64,000 bases of DNA, taken from Hugenholtzia roseola DSM 9546. Lineage in GTDB: Bacteria; Bacteroidota; Bacteroidia; Cytophagales; Bernardetiaceae. The notes beneath the pieces are model-generated. The model was not told the origin of the DNA and searched no databases. It worked only from the letters and a program-made list of their open reading frames with translations. The position numbers and the translations under genes are program-made. Shown here in pieces: positions 53,517 through 61,440 of this stretch (position 1 is its first letter; each line of letters begins with the position of its first letter). The stretch spans positions 156,660 through 220,659 of the forward strand of contig NZ_KE383879.1 of NCBI RefSeq assembly GCF_000422585.1. Direction: 5' to 3'.

Positions 53517-54452
53517 TTAAAACTTGAAAATACCCTTTTTATTTGTACCTGCCTTCGAAGAAGCCCCACCTTTGTTGATATTCACTAAGGCTTCACTCAC
53601 CGTATTGGCGGTTTTGTTGTCAAAAGCTGCTAATACTTGTTTGGCATCAATGCCATGGATAACGGCTACTGTTGTGGCAATGGTTTCGGCAATAGCCGCA
53701 TGGTCGTTGAGGATAATGAGCCTTTCGCCTAAGATATTTTTCCAATAACCCAACACGCGCGGGTCATTTTTATAGGAAGCCTCATTGACGTGTATGTGGA
53801 AAACGTGATACGTGCGCTCTGCCTCTGCCAATAGCTCTTTATCAGTAACGCTGTCGGCTTGTGCATACCCCATCAGGCTTTTAAGGTGGTCGGTAGAAAT
53901 TGTATCCCAAGCCGCTTCGTCGCCAATGGTAAAGACAAAACCTTTCTGACGGCGTTTTTCAAAACAATCGATGGAGGTATGACGCGCCGCAAAAAGCCAA
54001 GCTAAGGTGTAAGATTCCATGACCTGTCCGCCGCCGCCGCCCTCGATGTAAATTTCAGTAAGCCATTGGTCTAATTCGTCTGTGCCGCTCTCAAACTGCC
54101 CAATTTGTAGCGGATGACGGTCGGAAATGTGGTCGCCAATCGCACCAAACAATAGCTGCGGATGCGCAATGCCATGCGTAATGAGCGTGTTCATGAGTTT
54201 GCCCAACTTTTCGCGTACCAGCACTTCGGGAATACGCCCCATACTGCCTGTAACATCTAAAAATACCCCAATGGCTAAGGATTCGGGGTGCGCTTCCGAA
54301 TCACGACTCTCTCTAAATTTGAGATTGAGCGGCGACATGCGGGGCGAAGCAGCTCCCTTCTTATTATTCACAAAAATATCGTCGCGGCTCGCATTGGCGC
54401 GTTTCGATTTGAGGTGGCTGTAGGCATCATCTGACCAGTTAGAATATCCCAT
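53517..54452 (-). CDS. von Willebrand factor A-domain protein
   Basis: From ATG 54452 the 311 residues carry a vWA fold with a MIDAS-like site: GVFLDVTGSMGRIPEVL (DxTGSMG, close to the DxSxS motif), a Gly-rich loop IEGGGGGQVMESYTLAW, and TIGDEAAWD near the third MIDAS position. The N-terminus (NWSDDAYSHLKSKRANASRDDIF) is not recognised and the C-terminus (GASSKAGTNKKGIFKF) is Lys/Gly-rich. No signal peptide at the chosen start, so it is likely cytoplasmic. An upstream open extension (ATG 54590) is hydrophobic but lies out of the homologous region. Similar vWA proteins are often of unknown role; no MoxR-type ATPase is nearby. Confidence 0.8.
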   Translation of the reverse strand: MGYSNWSDDAYSHLKSKRANASRDDIFVNNKKGAASPRMSPLNLKFRESRDSEAHPESLAIGVFLDVTGSMGRIPEVLVREKLGKLMNTLITHGIAHPQLLFGAIGDHISDRHPLQIGQFESGTDELDQWLTEIYIEGGGGGQVMESYTLAWLFAARHTSIDCFEKRRQKGFVFTIGDEAAWDTISTDHLKSLMGYAQADSVTDKELLAEAERTYHVFHIHVNEASYKNDPRVLGYWKNILGERLIILNDHAAIAETIATTVAVIHGIDAKQVLAAFDNKTANTVSEALVNINKGGASSKAGTNKKGIFKF

Positions 54453-54747
54453 AATAAATGACGGGTTAGGGTTTTGGAAAATAAAAATAAAAAGCAGCAA
54501 CAAAGGCAACTTGAAAAAAGCAATTTGGAAAAACAGTTTGAGAAAAGTTTGAGAAAAAAACGAATCCAAGCGTAAGCCAATGGTAGGCAAACTTCAAAGT
54601 GTTTTTTCTACACTATCCTAACGTAGGGGCAGCTATAAAAGTTTCACATAGACGGAAAAATCCAAAAAAAACGCTAAAAAATTTTTAAAACGCGGCAAAA
54701 GCAGCCTCTGTGCAACTTTTCACCACTCCTAATTTCACGCATTTCGA
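54453..54747. other. Intergenic region upstream of the vWA gene
   Basis: About 300 bp of low-complexity, A/T-rich sequence. No convincing promoter match, gene or repeat seen. Confidence 0.45.
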
Positions 54748-54790
54748 CAAAAAAATAGGGCTACTCGTTTTTGCAAACGGTTAGCCCTAT
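54748..54790 (-). terminator. Terminator of the 54819-55295 gene
   Basis: Stem ATAGGGCTA / TAGCCCTAT with a loop that folds again (CGTTT...AAACG), followed on the minus strand by a T tract. 29 bp after the stop. Confidence 0.8.
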
Positions 54791-54818
54791 AATCGCATTT
54801 CATTTTTACCAAAAACGC

Positions 54819-55295
54819 TTACAATTTGTGAATACTTGTTACAATCTTGACGGCTGTATCGGTAGCGTTGTTGTGTAGGATTGAGATAATGAAGTTTGTT
54901 TCGCCTTCGGGGTCGAGCATGCAGGCAAAAAAGGTAGGCACGCCCTCTATTTCGCCTTCGGCATAATAACCTTCAAAACCGTTGAAAGAGATGGCTTCTG
55001 CCTCGCCCACTTCCATGCCCGTTTCGGCGGCTAATTCTACCAACATATCAGCCAAATTATCGCTTGTGATAGAGGCATCACTCAAAGGATAAAGTCCGAA
55101 AAGAAAGATACCCGCTCTATCGCTCTTGCCTTCAAATTTTTCGCCACTATTGGCAGTTTCTTGAAAGCCCGCAGGCACAGTAAATTCTAAACTATAATCT
55201 TCCCAAGTGTAAGTCGTTTGTGCCTTCGCACTTTGGAAAGAAAAAGAAAAAATCGCGACTAAAAGCGCGAAAGAAAAGAAGTGTTTTAAGGTCAT
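54819..55295 (-). CDS. Hypothetical secreted protein
   Basis: Family not recognised. 158 residues with a clear signal peptide (FFSFALLVAIFSFSFQSAKAQ). The mature 130 residues are acidic and strand-rich: TYTWEDYSLEFTVPAGFQ opens the domain, followed by GIFLFGLYPLSDASITSDNLADMLVELAAETGM and a closing GYYAEGEIEGVPTFFACMLDPEGETNFIISIL. The pattern resembles the PsbP-like/DUF1795 type of small stress-protein folds, but only weakly. Likely periplasmic or secreted, single gene with its own terminator. Confidence 0.65.
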   Translation of the reverse strand: MTLKHFFSFALLVAIFSFSFQSAKAQTTYTWEDYSLEFTVPAGFQETANSGEKFEGKSDRAGIFLFGLYPLSDASITSDNLADMLVELAAETGMEVGEAEAISFNGFEGYYAEGEIEGVPTFFACMLDPEGETNFIISILHNNATDTAVKIVTSIHKL

Positions 55296-55378
55296 TCTGA
55301 TAAAGAAAGGTTAGCGTTAGGCTTAATCTTACTCAAATCCTATGCCGCTTTTACTTGGTTTCGAATCTTGCACCTTCT

Positions 55379-56242
55379 TTATTTTTTTAGAAAAATCGCC
55401 GTTTTTTGGGCTGCAAGCAAGGCGGCAGCAGGGAGGCTCTCATTTTCAGAAGGGTGCTGCATGCCAAAAGTGTGAGAGGCTTGTGTTATGATACAAAGTT
55501 CGGCGGCAGGCTGCGCAAGTTGCAGATTTTGGGCTTCGGTAAGGGGAACTGAATCGTCGGTGTCGCCATGCAAAAGCAAGATGGGAATTTTTAAATCTGC
55601 AATAGATTTTTTCAAATCATAGTTAATATTTCCTTTTTCTTTTTGGTACAAATAATCTTGATACAAATCAAAACCTACGGGTAGTTTCTGCCCTGTGCGC
55701 CCGTTGAGGACAAATTTCACCCCTTCTTTTTGCCAAGCCTCAAAATCGGGTGCAGCCGAATTGAAATAACGCCCCACTAAATCGCCTACGGCTGCCCAAG
55801 TAACAACTTTTGAAATGCGCTCATCTTGCAAAGCATACAAAAGAGCCGTACTACCGCCGCGACTATGCCCTACAAGCGCAATTTGGTCGGGATTGATGTA
55901 ATTTTGATATGCTTTTTTTTCTAAAATAAAATCTAAAACCGTTTTTATATCTTCAATTTCTTTGGCAAATGTATTCTTTCGGAAGGCTTCTAAATCGGTG
56001 AAATCAAGAGGCGTTTCGGGGGTAGTGCCATTATGAGAAAAATTGATTTTGAGCGTAAAAAAGCCAGCCTGCGCCCATAAATCGCTCAAAAGCGAAAAAT
56101 CGCCCCAATCTTTAAAGCCCTTGAAGCCATGTAAAAAGATAAGCAAGGGTTGTGTAGAAAGCGAATCCGAAAAGGTCAGGTCGAAGGCAAAAGGGCGTTG
56201 GCTTGTTTTGTTTGTTAGGATAAATTCTTTTTTTTGTATCAT
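55379..56242 (-). CDS. Alpha/beta hydrolase (dienelactone-hydrolase-like)
   Basis: From ATG 56242 the 287-residue product is an alpha/beta hydrolase without signal peptide. LLIFLHGFKGFKDWGDFSLLS opens the fold (HGF oxyanion motif), the nucleophile is in QIALVGHSRGGSTALLYAL (GHSRGG), the acid in LLHGDTDDSVPL, and the histidine in QASHTFGMQHPSE. The motifs suit the dienelactone hydrolase/acyl-aminoacyl peptidase group. Likely cytoplasmic esterase. It follows bcp across a terminator, so co-transcription is weak at best. Confidence 0.88.
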   Translation of the reverse strand: MIQKKEFILTNKTSQRPFAFDLTFSDSLSTQPLLIFLHGFKGFKDWGDFSLLSDLWAQAGFFTLKINFSHNGTTPETPLDFTDLEAFRKNTFAKEIEDIKTVLDFILEKKAYQNYINPDQIALVGHSRGGSTALLYALQDERISKVVTWAAVGDLVGRYFNSAAPDFEAWQKEGVKFVLNGRTGQKLPVGFDLYQDYLYQKEKGNINYDLKKSIADLKIPILLLHGDTDDSVPLTEAQNLQLAQPAAELCIITQASHTFGMQHPSENESLPAAALLAAQKTAIFLKK

Positions 56243-56281
56243 TTTCAGCTTTGATTTTGAAAAGATAATATTTGAAAAATA

Positions 56282-56330
56282 ATAAAAAAGCAAATCTCTT
56301 TTAGGGCATAAGACCGTAAAAGAGATTTGC
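56282..56330 (-). terminator. Terminator after bcp
   Basis: Stem GCAAATCTCTTTTA / TAAAAGAGATTTGC (14 bp perfect) followed by an A-run that is a T tract on the minus strand; between the bcp stop and the start of the next gene. Confidence 0.85.
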
Positions 56331-56340
56331 AGGCACAATG

Positions 56341-56814
56341 TTAAGACTTTGTCTTGGGTAAAATTTGGGCAGCATGCGCCTTTGTATTGACTTTGGTAAT
56401 GACCTCTTCAATCACGCCCTTTTCGTCTATCACAAAAGTAGTGCGTGCCGTTCCCATGTATTTCCTCCCATACATACTTTTCTCGTGCCAAACGTCGTAG
56501 AGATTGTGAATGGTCTTATCCGTATCAGCGATAAGCGGAAAAGGTAAGTTGTATTTTTGAATAAACTTTTGATGAGATTTTTCATCATCAGGGCTTACCC
56601 CAATAATTTGATAGCCTGCTTCAACAAAGGCTTCAAAATTATCGCGCAAATCGCAGGCTTGGGCAGTGCAGCCCGAAGTGTCATCTTTGGGATAGAAGTA
56701 GAGCACCACTTTTTTCCCTTTGTAGTCGGCTAATTTAATCAAATTGCCATTTTGGTCTTTGCCCTCAAAATCGGGGGCAGGCGTTTGTGCCGTAAGTGAA
56801 GTAATAGCGGGCAT
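56341..56814 (-). CDS. bcp: Thioredoxin-dependent thiol peroxidase (peroxiredoxin)
   Basis: Reduces hydrogen peroxide and alkyl hydroperoxides with electrons from thioredoxin. The 157 residues contain KVVLYFYPKDDTSGCTAQACDLRDNF, in which the peroxidatic Cys is the first and the resolving Cys lies five residues later (CTAQAC), the atypical 2-Cys BCP pattern. IIGVSPDDEKSHQKFIQKYNLPFPLIADTDK and GTARTTFVIDEKGVI complete the family. Cytoplasmic. A terminator separates it from the downstream hydrolase. Confidence 0.96.
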   Translation of the reverse strand: MPAITSLTAQTPAPDFEGKDQNGNLIKLADYKGKKVVLYFYPKDDTSGCTAQACDLRDNFEAFVEAGYQIIGVSPDDEKSHQKFIQKYNLPFPLIADTDKTIHNLYDVWHEKSMYGRKYMGTARTTFVIDEKGVIEEVITKVNTKAHAAQILPKTKS

Positions 56815-57226
56815 TGTTTTAGATTTTGAATTTTAAAAGAACGATATAATCGGAAATTTGAGTCAATAAGATTGAACTCTGAAAATAAATAACTGTCTTA
56901 TTTTGAGATAAAATTTGCAAAACGCATTTCACCTCTCCAAACATACCCAATTTTATCTTGTTTCCCAAATTCGCCATTCATTCCTACCATCAAAAACTGC
57001 GTTGCCCTTTCTTTGTTTTTGGTCAAATCTATTGTTTTGTTTCACCTATTCTATGCTACAAAAATGAAAAGCGACAACTTCTTTCTGAAAATGAGGATAG
57101 AAATGCGGCAAAAGACGTAACTTTGCAAAGTTTTTGTAAGTATTACACAAAAGCCTGTTCGCTTCGCCTCGAACAGAAGTTTTCCTTTCGGAGTACGTGC
57201 TTTGACGATGTCCATTTTACCTTCAA
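56815..57226. other. Divergent intergenic region between bcp and fbp
   Basis: About 410 bp. The only clear signal is TAACTTTG at 57118-57125, a -7-like box for fbp about 100 bp before its start; no TTTG at the -33 distance was seen. Confidence 0.45.
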
Positions 57227-58219
57227 ATGCAAAATATTATGCTTATTACGGCTTCCTCGCCCCTTTCGGTGGGTGAATTTTTCTACAAAAAAACACAACC
57301 GCAGGCTTCCGACCTCTCACTTATCCTTGATGCGCTCACGCAGGCTGCCAAGCTCGTGCATGTGGATGTCAATAGGGCAGAATTAGCAGGCATCTTAGGA
57401 GCTATTGGTACAGAAAATGTGCAAGGTGAAGAGCAACAAAAGTTAGATGTCATTGCGAACAATCGCTTTATCGAGGCTTTTACCAAAAGCGGACTGATTG
57501 CCCTTATTGGTTCGGAAGAAAACGAAGGCATTATCCTGACAGGCAATGATGGTGCAGAGTATGTGGTGGCAATGGACCCGCTCGATGGCTCGTCGAATAT
57601 TGATGTCAATGTGTCTATCGGTACAATTTTTTCTATTTATAGGCGCAAAACGCCTACCAATCAGACCCCTACTTTGTCCGATTTATTGCAGGCAGGGACA
57701 GAGCAAGTAGCAGGGGGCTATGTTTTGTATGGCACTTCCACGCTCCTTGTCCTTACCACAGGCGAAGGCGTACAAGCCTTTACTTACGACCTCAAAGCTG
57801 ACGAATTTCTACTTTCCAATCCCCTTATTCAGACCAAAGCAGAGGGCAAGATTTTCTCTTGTAATGAAGGTAGCTACCACGATTTCGAAGAGGGTGTAAA
57901 AAACTACCTCAATCACTGCAAAACGCAGCAATTTAAGGGACGTTATATCGGTTCTTTGGTTGCTGATTTTCATAGAAACCTACTCAAAGGCGGCATCTTT
58001 TTATATCCTGCCACTCCCAAATCGCCACAAGGCAAATTGCGTCTTTTGTACGAATGTAATCCCTTAGCTTTTATTGCCGAACAAGCGGGCGGCTTGGCTA
58101 CCGACGGCAAAAATCGCATCTTAGACATTCAGCCCATAGCTTTGCACCAGCGCACGCCTTATTATATTGGTTCTCCTAATATGGTTAGAAATGTAATGGA
58201 TTTGCTACAAAGTAAATAA
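57227..58219 (+). CDS. fbp: Fructose-1,6-bisphosphatase, class 1
   Basis: Gluconeogenic enzyme hydrolysing fructose-1,6-bisphosphate. The 330 residues have the metal and substrate sites SEENEGIIL, AMDPLDGSSNIDVNVSIGTIFSIY (class I signature DPLDGSSN), YGTSTLLVLTTGEGVQAFTYD, and a C-terminal block LRLLYECNPLAFIAEQAGGLATDG with the substrate-binding Lys/Tyr region intact. A second ATG (57239) is four codons further on. Not flanked by other glycolytic genes; expressed alone. The hairpin-repeat element at 58241 follows. Confidence 0.97.
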   Translation: MQNIMLITASSPLSVGEFFYKKTQPQASDLSLILDALTQAAKLVHVDVNRAELAGILGAIGTENVQGEEQQKLDVIANNRFIEAFTKSGLIALIGSEENEGIILTGNDGAEYVVAMDPLDGSSNIDVNVSIGTIFSIYRRKTPTNQTPTLSDLLQAGTEQVAGGYVLYGTSTLLVLTTGEGVQAFTYDLKADEFLLSNPLIQTKAEGKIFSCNEGSYHDFEEGVKNYLNHCKTQQFKGRYIGSLVADFHRNLLKGGIFLYPATPKSPQGKLRLLYECNPLAFIAEQAGGLATDGKNRILDIQPIALHQRTPYYIGSPNMVRNVMDLLQSK

Positions 58220-58240
58220 AAAAATCCGCGAACATTCGTT

Positions 58241-58293
58241 AAATCCGTAAAATCCGCGCCCGAATAGTTTTAGAACACAGATTTTACGGATTT
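58241..58293. repeat. Inverted repeat between fbp and the convergent gene
   Basis: Perfect 14-bp arms AAATCCGTAAAATC and GATTTTACGGATTT separated by 25 nt. It is likely a bidirectional terminator-like element of the kind frequently repeated in Bacteroidetes genomes; only one copy occurs here. Confidence 0.8.
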
Positions 58294-58335
58294 GACTGTT
58301 TGAAACGGATTAAATGTAAGACATTTTACAAAAAA

Positions 58336-59991
58336 CTACAACAAAATACCCACAGAAAATCCTACCCAAGCCTTCATATTGAGTTCTTCATACCAACTAT
58401 CTATTTCATAATTTTTCTCAAAAAATGGATTTTTGGGCAGCGAAGAACCATATTTGCCCGTTTCGTTGTCATAACGGTTAGAAAGCATCAAATTCAGGGT
58501 AGGGGCTGCAAAAACACTAAAACGTTTCCCAAATTCATAGGTCAGCGAAGGGCGAAATTGTAGCCAAGTATTCAAACCGTCCGACCACGCGCGTCTTTCA
58601 TTTACCTGCATTGCCAAAAGTTCGCCCCCTAAATAAAGATGGGGCATCAGACGCGCCTGCGAACCCAAGCCTGCCCCTACTGCCCAACTGATTTGGTCGT
58701 CGAAGCGAATCGCTGCCGTCGCGAAGGTGTAGAATTTTCGCACACCTGCCTTGTATGAAATTTGGGTGTGCCAAATGTCGCCCGTAGAAACCTCAAAGCG
58801 CGTGTAGCCATTTTTGATGATGTTGATAAAACCTATCGCTACGCCCGAAACGCTATCGGCAATATTGATAAAACCAATTTGACTACCCTTTACCTTTTTG
58901 GCGATATTGATAAAACCCGAAGCCTGCACGCCACGCACATATTTGGCTTTGTTCATAAAACCTGCCGCCTGAAAACCTTGCAAACTATCGCCGCCAGCTA
59001 TATTTAGAAAACCTGCCGCTTGCAGTCCCTTGACATTCTGACCTACGATATTGGCAAAACCTGCCGCTTGGAAACCATTTTGCGAACCCTTTACCACATT
59101 TAGAAAGCCTGCCGCTTGAAAAGCCTTGCTGCTGCCTGAAACGACATTGGTAAAGCTAGCAGCCTGAAAACCCTGCAAGCTATCGCGCAAAGTATTGACG
59201 AAAGCACCTGCCTCGAAACCTTTTACGCCCCCATTTCTGCCATAGAGCAAATTCAAAGAAAAGCGATTGGTGTATTGCGGACTTTCTACGCCATTGGTAG
59301 CCAAAGGATAGAAAAAAGAAAACTGAAAAGGGCGTTCTTTTGCAGAAGTTTGTGCAGTTGTGGGAAGCGAATCGAGCGCGTTTTGATTTGCTGCCTCTTG
59401 CAAAGTATCCAAAGCGTTGCTTTCGCTTTCTTGCTGCTTATTTTCTGTTGTTGCAGTAAGCGTATCCAAAGGCTGCACCTGCGTATTAGCTTCTGTATCA
59501 GCTTGATTATCGGCTCTTTGCTCCTTTTCAAGTGCAGCCTCCATTTCTATTTTTTGGCTTGCAGAAGCCGTTTCAGACCTATTTTTCGCCTTTGCTTTTG
59601 ATTCTTGTAGCGTTGGCTTTTGGTCGGATTGCTTTTTTTGCTCCAAATCTTGCTGCCTTTTTCGGCTTTCGGGGGTTGTCTTCAAAACGATTTGTTTATT
59701 GAGCCATTTATACTCGATGCCCGTTTGGGTGCTGATTTGCTCGAAGAAGTTTTCGAGGGTGGCTTTTTGGGGTTCGAAGCGAATTTTAGCCTGCAAAGGC
59801 AAATAAGAATCGCTATAAGAAATCTTGACTTGATGCTCTTTTTGCAAAAATTGTAAAAAATCTTTCAAACTTGCTTCGGCAAAAGGCAGGGTCAGGGTTT
59901 GATTTAGCAAATCGCTTTGCTGCGCCGCCAAAGGGCTAAAAAGGCTTGCATAAAGGCATAGGAGTAGCAGGGCTATTTTTGATAGCTTCAT
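58336..59991 (-). CDS. STN-domain outer-membrane protein with nine LA_2272-type surface repeats
   Basis: 551 residues. After a signal peptide (ALLLLCLYASLFSPLAAQ) comes an STN domain (residues about 28-105: LTLPFAEASLKDFLQFLQKEHQVKISYSDSYLPLQAKI), the periplasmic signal-transfer module found before TonB receptors. A long polar linker (Gln/Lys/Glu/Thr-rich, 110-220) follows. Then nine repeats of about 16 residues of the GFQAAGFxNxxxG pattern are stacked (residues about 245-390). A closing outer-membrane beta-barrel ends VGFSVGILL. The repeats match the LA_2272 family of surface-exposed repeats. The gene lies 40 bp after a FecR gene, in the position normally taken by a SusC. Its role may be signal reception without transport. 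Confidence 0.82.
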   Translation of the reverse strand: MKLSKIALLLLCLYASLFSPLAAQQSDLLNQTLTLPFAEASLKDFLQFLQKEHQVKISYSDSYLPLQAKIRFEPQKATLENFFEQISTQTGIEYKWLNKQIVLKTTPESRKRQQDLEQKKQSDQKPTLQESKAKAKNRSETASASQKIEMEAALEKEQRADNQADTEANTQVQPLDTLTATTENKQQESESNALDTLQEAANQNALDSLPTTAQTSAKERPFQFSFFYPLATNGVESPQYTNRFSLNLLYGRNGGVKGFEAGAFVNTLRDSLQGFQAASFTNVVSGSSKAFQAAGFLNVVKGSQNGFQAAGFANIVGQNVKGLQAAGFLNIAGGDSLQGFQAAGFMNKAKYVRGVQASGFINIAKKVKGSQIGFINIADSVSGVAIGFINIIKNGYTRFEVSTGDIWHTQISYKAGVRKFYTFATAAIRFDDQISWAVGAGLGSQARLMPHLYLGGELLAMQVNERRAWSDGLNTWLQFRPSLTYEFGKRFSVFAAPTLNLMLSNRYDNETGKYGSSLPKNPFFEKNYEIDSWYEELNMKAWVGFSVGILL

Positions 59992-60031
59992 AGTTTTGTT
60001 TTTGATTAAAGTTTCAGTTTTTTTAAAAGAC

Positions 60032-61066
60032 TTAGAGGGCAGGACAGCCGCTGCCCGTAATCCAATATTTTTTACCTTTTTCTTTGAGGTCTAAATTCAA
60101 AGAATAAGCAATGACTTCCAACATTTCATAAGGTTGGCTTTCTTCAAAAGTGCCTGTAAATTGGCAGTTGCGAATTTCGGGATTGCTCACCATTACTTGT
60201 ATCTGATAAATTTCGGAAAGCAAGTCTATGATTTCACCCACAGGGCGATTTTCGAACACTAATTTTTTATGCTTCCACGAAAGATAATTGAGGTTTTTGT
60301 TTTCTAATTGTACCACTGGCGCGTCTGCACTTGGCGAAACAATCGCGACTTGATTTGCCGTTAGCGTCTGTGGCTTCGTTTGGGTATCAAAACCACGCGC
60401 TTTTCTGACCTCTACCTTGCCTTCGGCTACCGTTACGCGCACTTCCTTTTCTTGTGGATAGGCGCGAATGTTGAAAGACGTTCCCAAAACGGTAGTCAGT
60501 GCCTCGCCACTCTGGATTCTGAAAGGGCTATTTTCGTCGCGTTGGACTTCAAAGAAAGCCTCCCCTTCTAAGGTTACTTTCCTATCATGCTGAAAATCAG
60601 AAAGATAGGTAAGTTTGGAATTTTTATTGAGCCAAACCTTTGTGCCGTCAGCCAATAAAATCAGGGCTTTGTCTGCACTTTGTACCACCTGCATTTCGGC
60701 TTGCGCAAGGGGCGTATCAGAGTGCGAAAGGCGTGTGCTTAGGTGTCCGAGGGCTATTCCGATAAATAAGGCTGCCGCCCAAGTTGCGATTTGTTTCCAA
60801 AGGCGTACCGTTTTCTGACGCGCTACCTGCGCTTCTGCTTCTTGCTGCGCGATTCGATTTTCAAATCTGCGCCAAGCGCGTACTACGTCGGGCGTGTAAC
60901 TATTGTAGAGCTTGCCCGTCTGCCCCCAAACTTCTTGATAGGCTTTGAAAAGTCGCTCGTTGTCAGGCGATTCGGCAAGCCACGCCAAGAGTTGGGCGGT
61001 TTCGGCTTCGGTAGTTTCATTTTTAAAATAGCGCACTAAAAGGGCTAATAGTAATTCTTCTTGCAT
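60032..61066 (-). CDS. FecR family anti-sigma factor
   Basis: Inner-membrane regulator binding an ECF sigma factor on the cytoplasmic side and an STN/TonB receptor outside. The 344 residues start with the cytoplasmic anti-sigma part (LLALLVRYFKNETTEAETAQLLAWLAESPDNERLFKAYQEVW), have one transmembrane helix (LWKQIATWAAALFIGIALGHL) and a periplasmic FecR domain (ALILLADGTKVWLNKNSKLTYLSDF; TTVLGTSFNIRAY). The end carries the DUF4974 domain (VFENRPVGEIIDLLSEIYQIQVMV). Unlike usual operons, no ECF sigma gene is adjacent. The downstream gene (58336) has an STN domain and is probably its partner. Confidence 0.92.
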   Translation of the reverse strand: MQEELLLALLVRYFKNETTEAETAQLLAWLAESPDNERLFKAYQEVWGQTGKLYNSYTPDVVRAWRRFENRIAQQEAEAQVARQKTVRLWKQIATWAAALFIGIALGHLSTRLSHSDTPLAQAEMQVVQSADKALILLADGTKVWLNKNSKLTYLSDFQHDRKVTLEGEAFFEVQRDENSPFRIQSGEALTTVLGTSFNIRAYPQEKEVRVTVAEGKVEVRKARGFDTQTKPQTLTANQVAIVSPSADAPVVQLENKNLNYLSWKHKKLVFENRPVGEIIDLLSEIYQIQVMVSNPEIRNCQFTGTFEESQPYEMLEVIAYSLNLDLKEKGKKYWITGSGCPAL

Positions 61067-61440
61067 ATTGTTTCTTCATAAAGGGGTGGATTTGAACGTG
61101 CCTTTGTTGTAAGACGCAAAAGCCTTTCGCTTCCCCTATTCTACCCACAAAAGAAGTGTCTTTTTTTCTAATTTTCAAATTCGAAGCCTAACTTAAAAAA
61201 CAGACTTCAAAGCCTAAGCCGTTTGAAGCCGCTTAGCCTTTTGGATACGAAAAATTGCTGCCTTTAAAAGCGACAAATTTTGGTCGGGTCTGGCTTTTTT
61301 TTCGTAATTTGCAGTCTTTTCAATCTTTTTTTGTGCTTTTCGAGTAGCTACTTTACATAGATTTGGCTCTCTTGCTGCCTTTTGAAAAGCCTTTAAAAAG
61401 CCGTTTTTTTCTTTATTCTACCCACAACACAAAACGCATT
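61067..61440. other. Divergent intergenic region between fecR and the symporter gene
   Basis: About 370 bp. A weak promoter-like pair, TTTG near 61280 and GTAATTTGC near 61304, faces the symporter; its -7 is one base short of the consensus. No ECF sigma factor gene was found here. Confidence 0.4.

Noticed and set aside
60032-61440. ECF sigma factor gene next to fecR
   Set aside because: The upstream region has no open frame of sigma-70 type; only short frames without the region 2/4 motifs are present.
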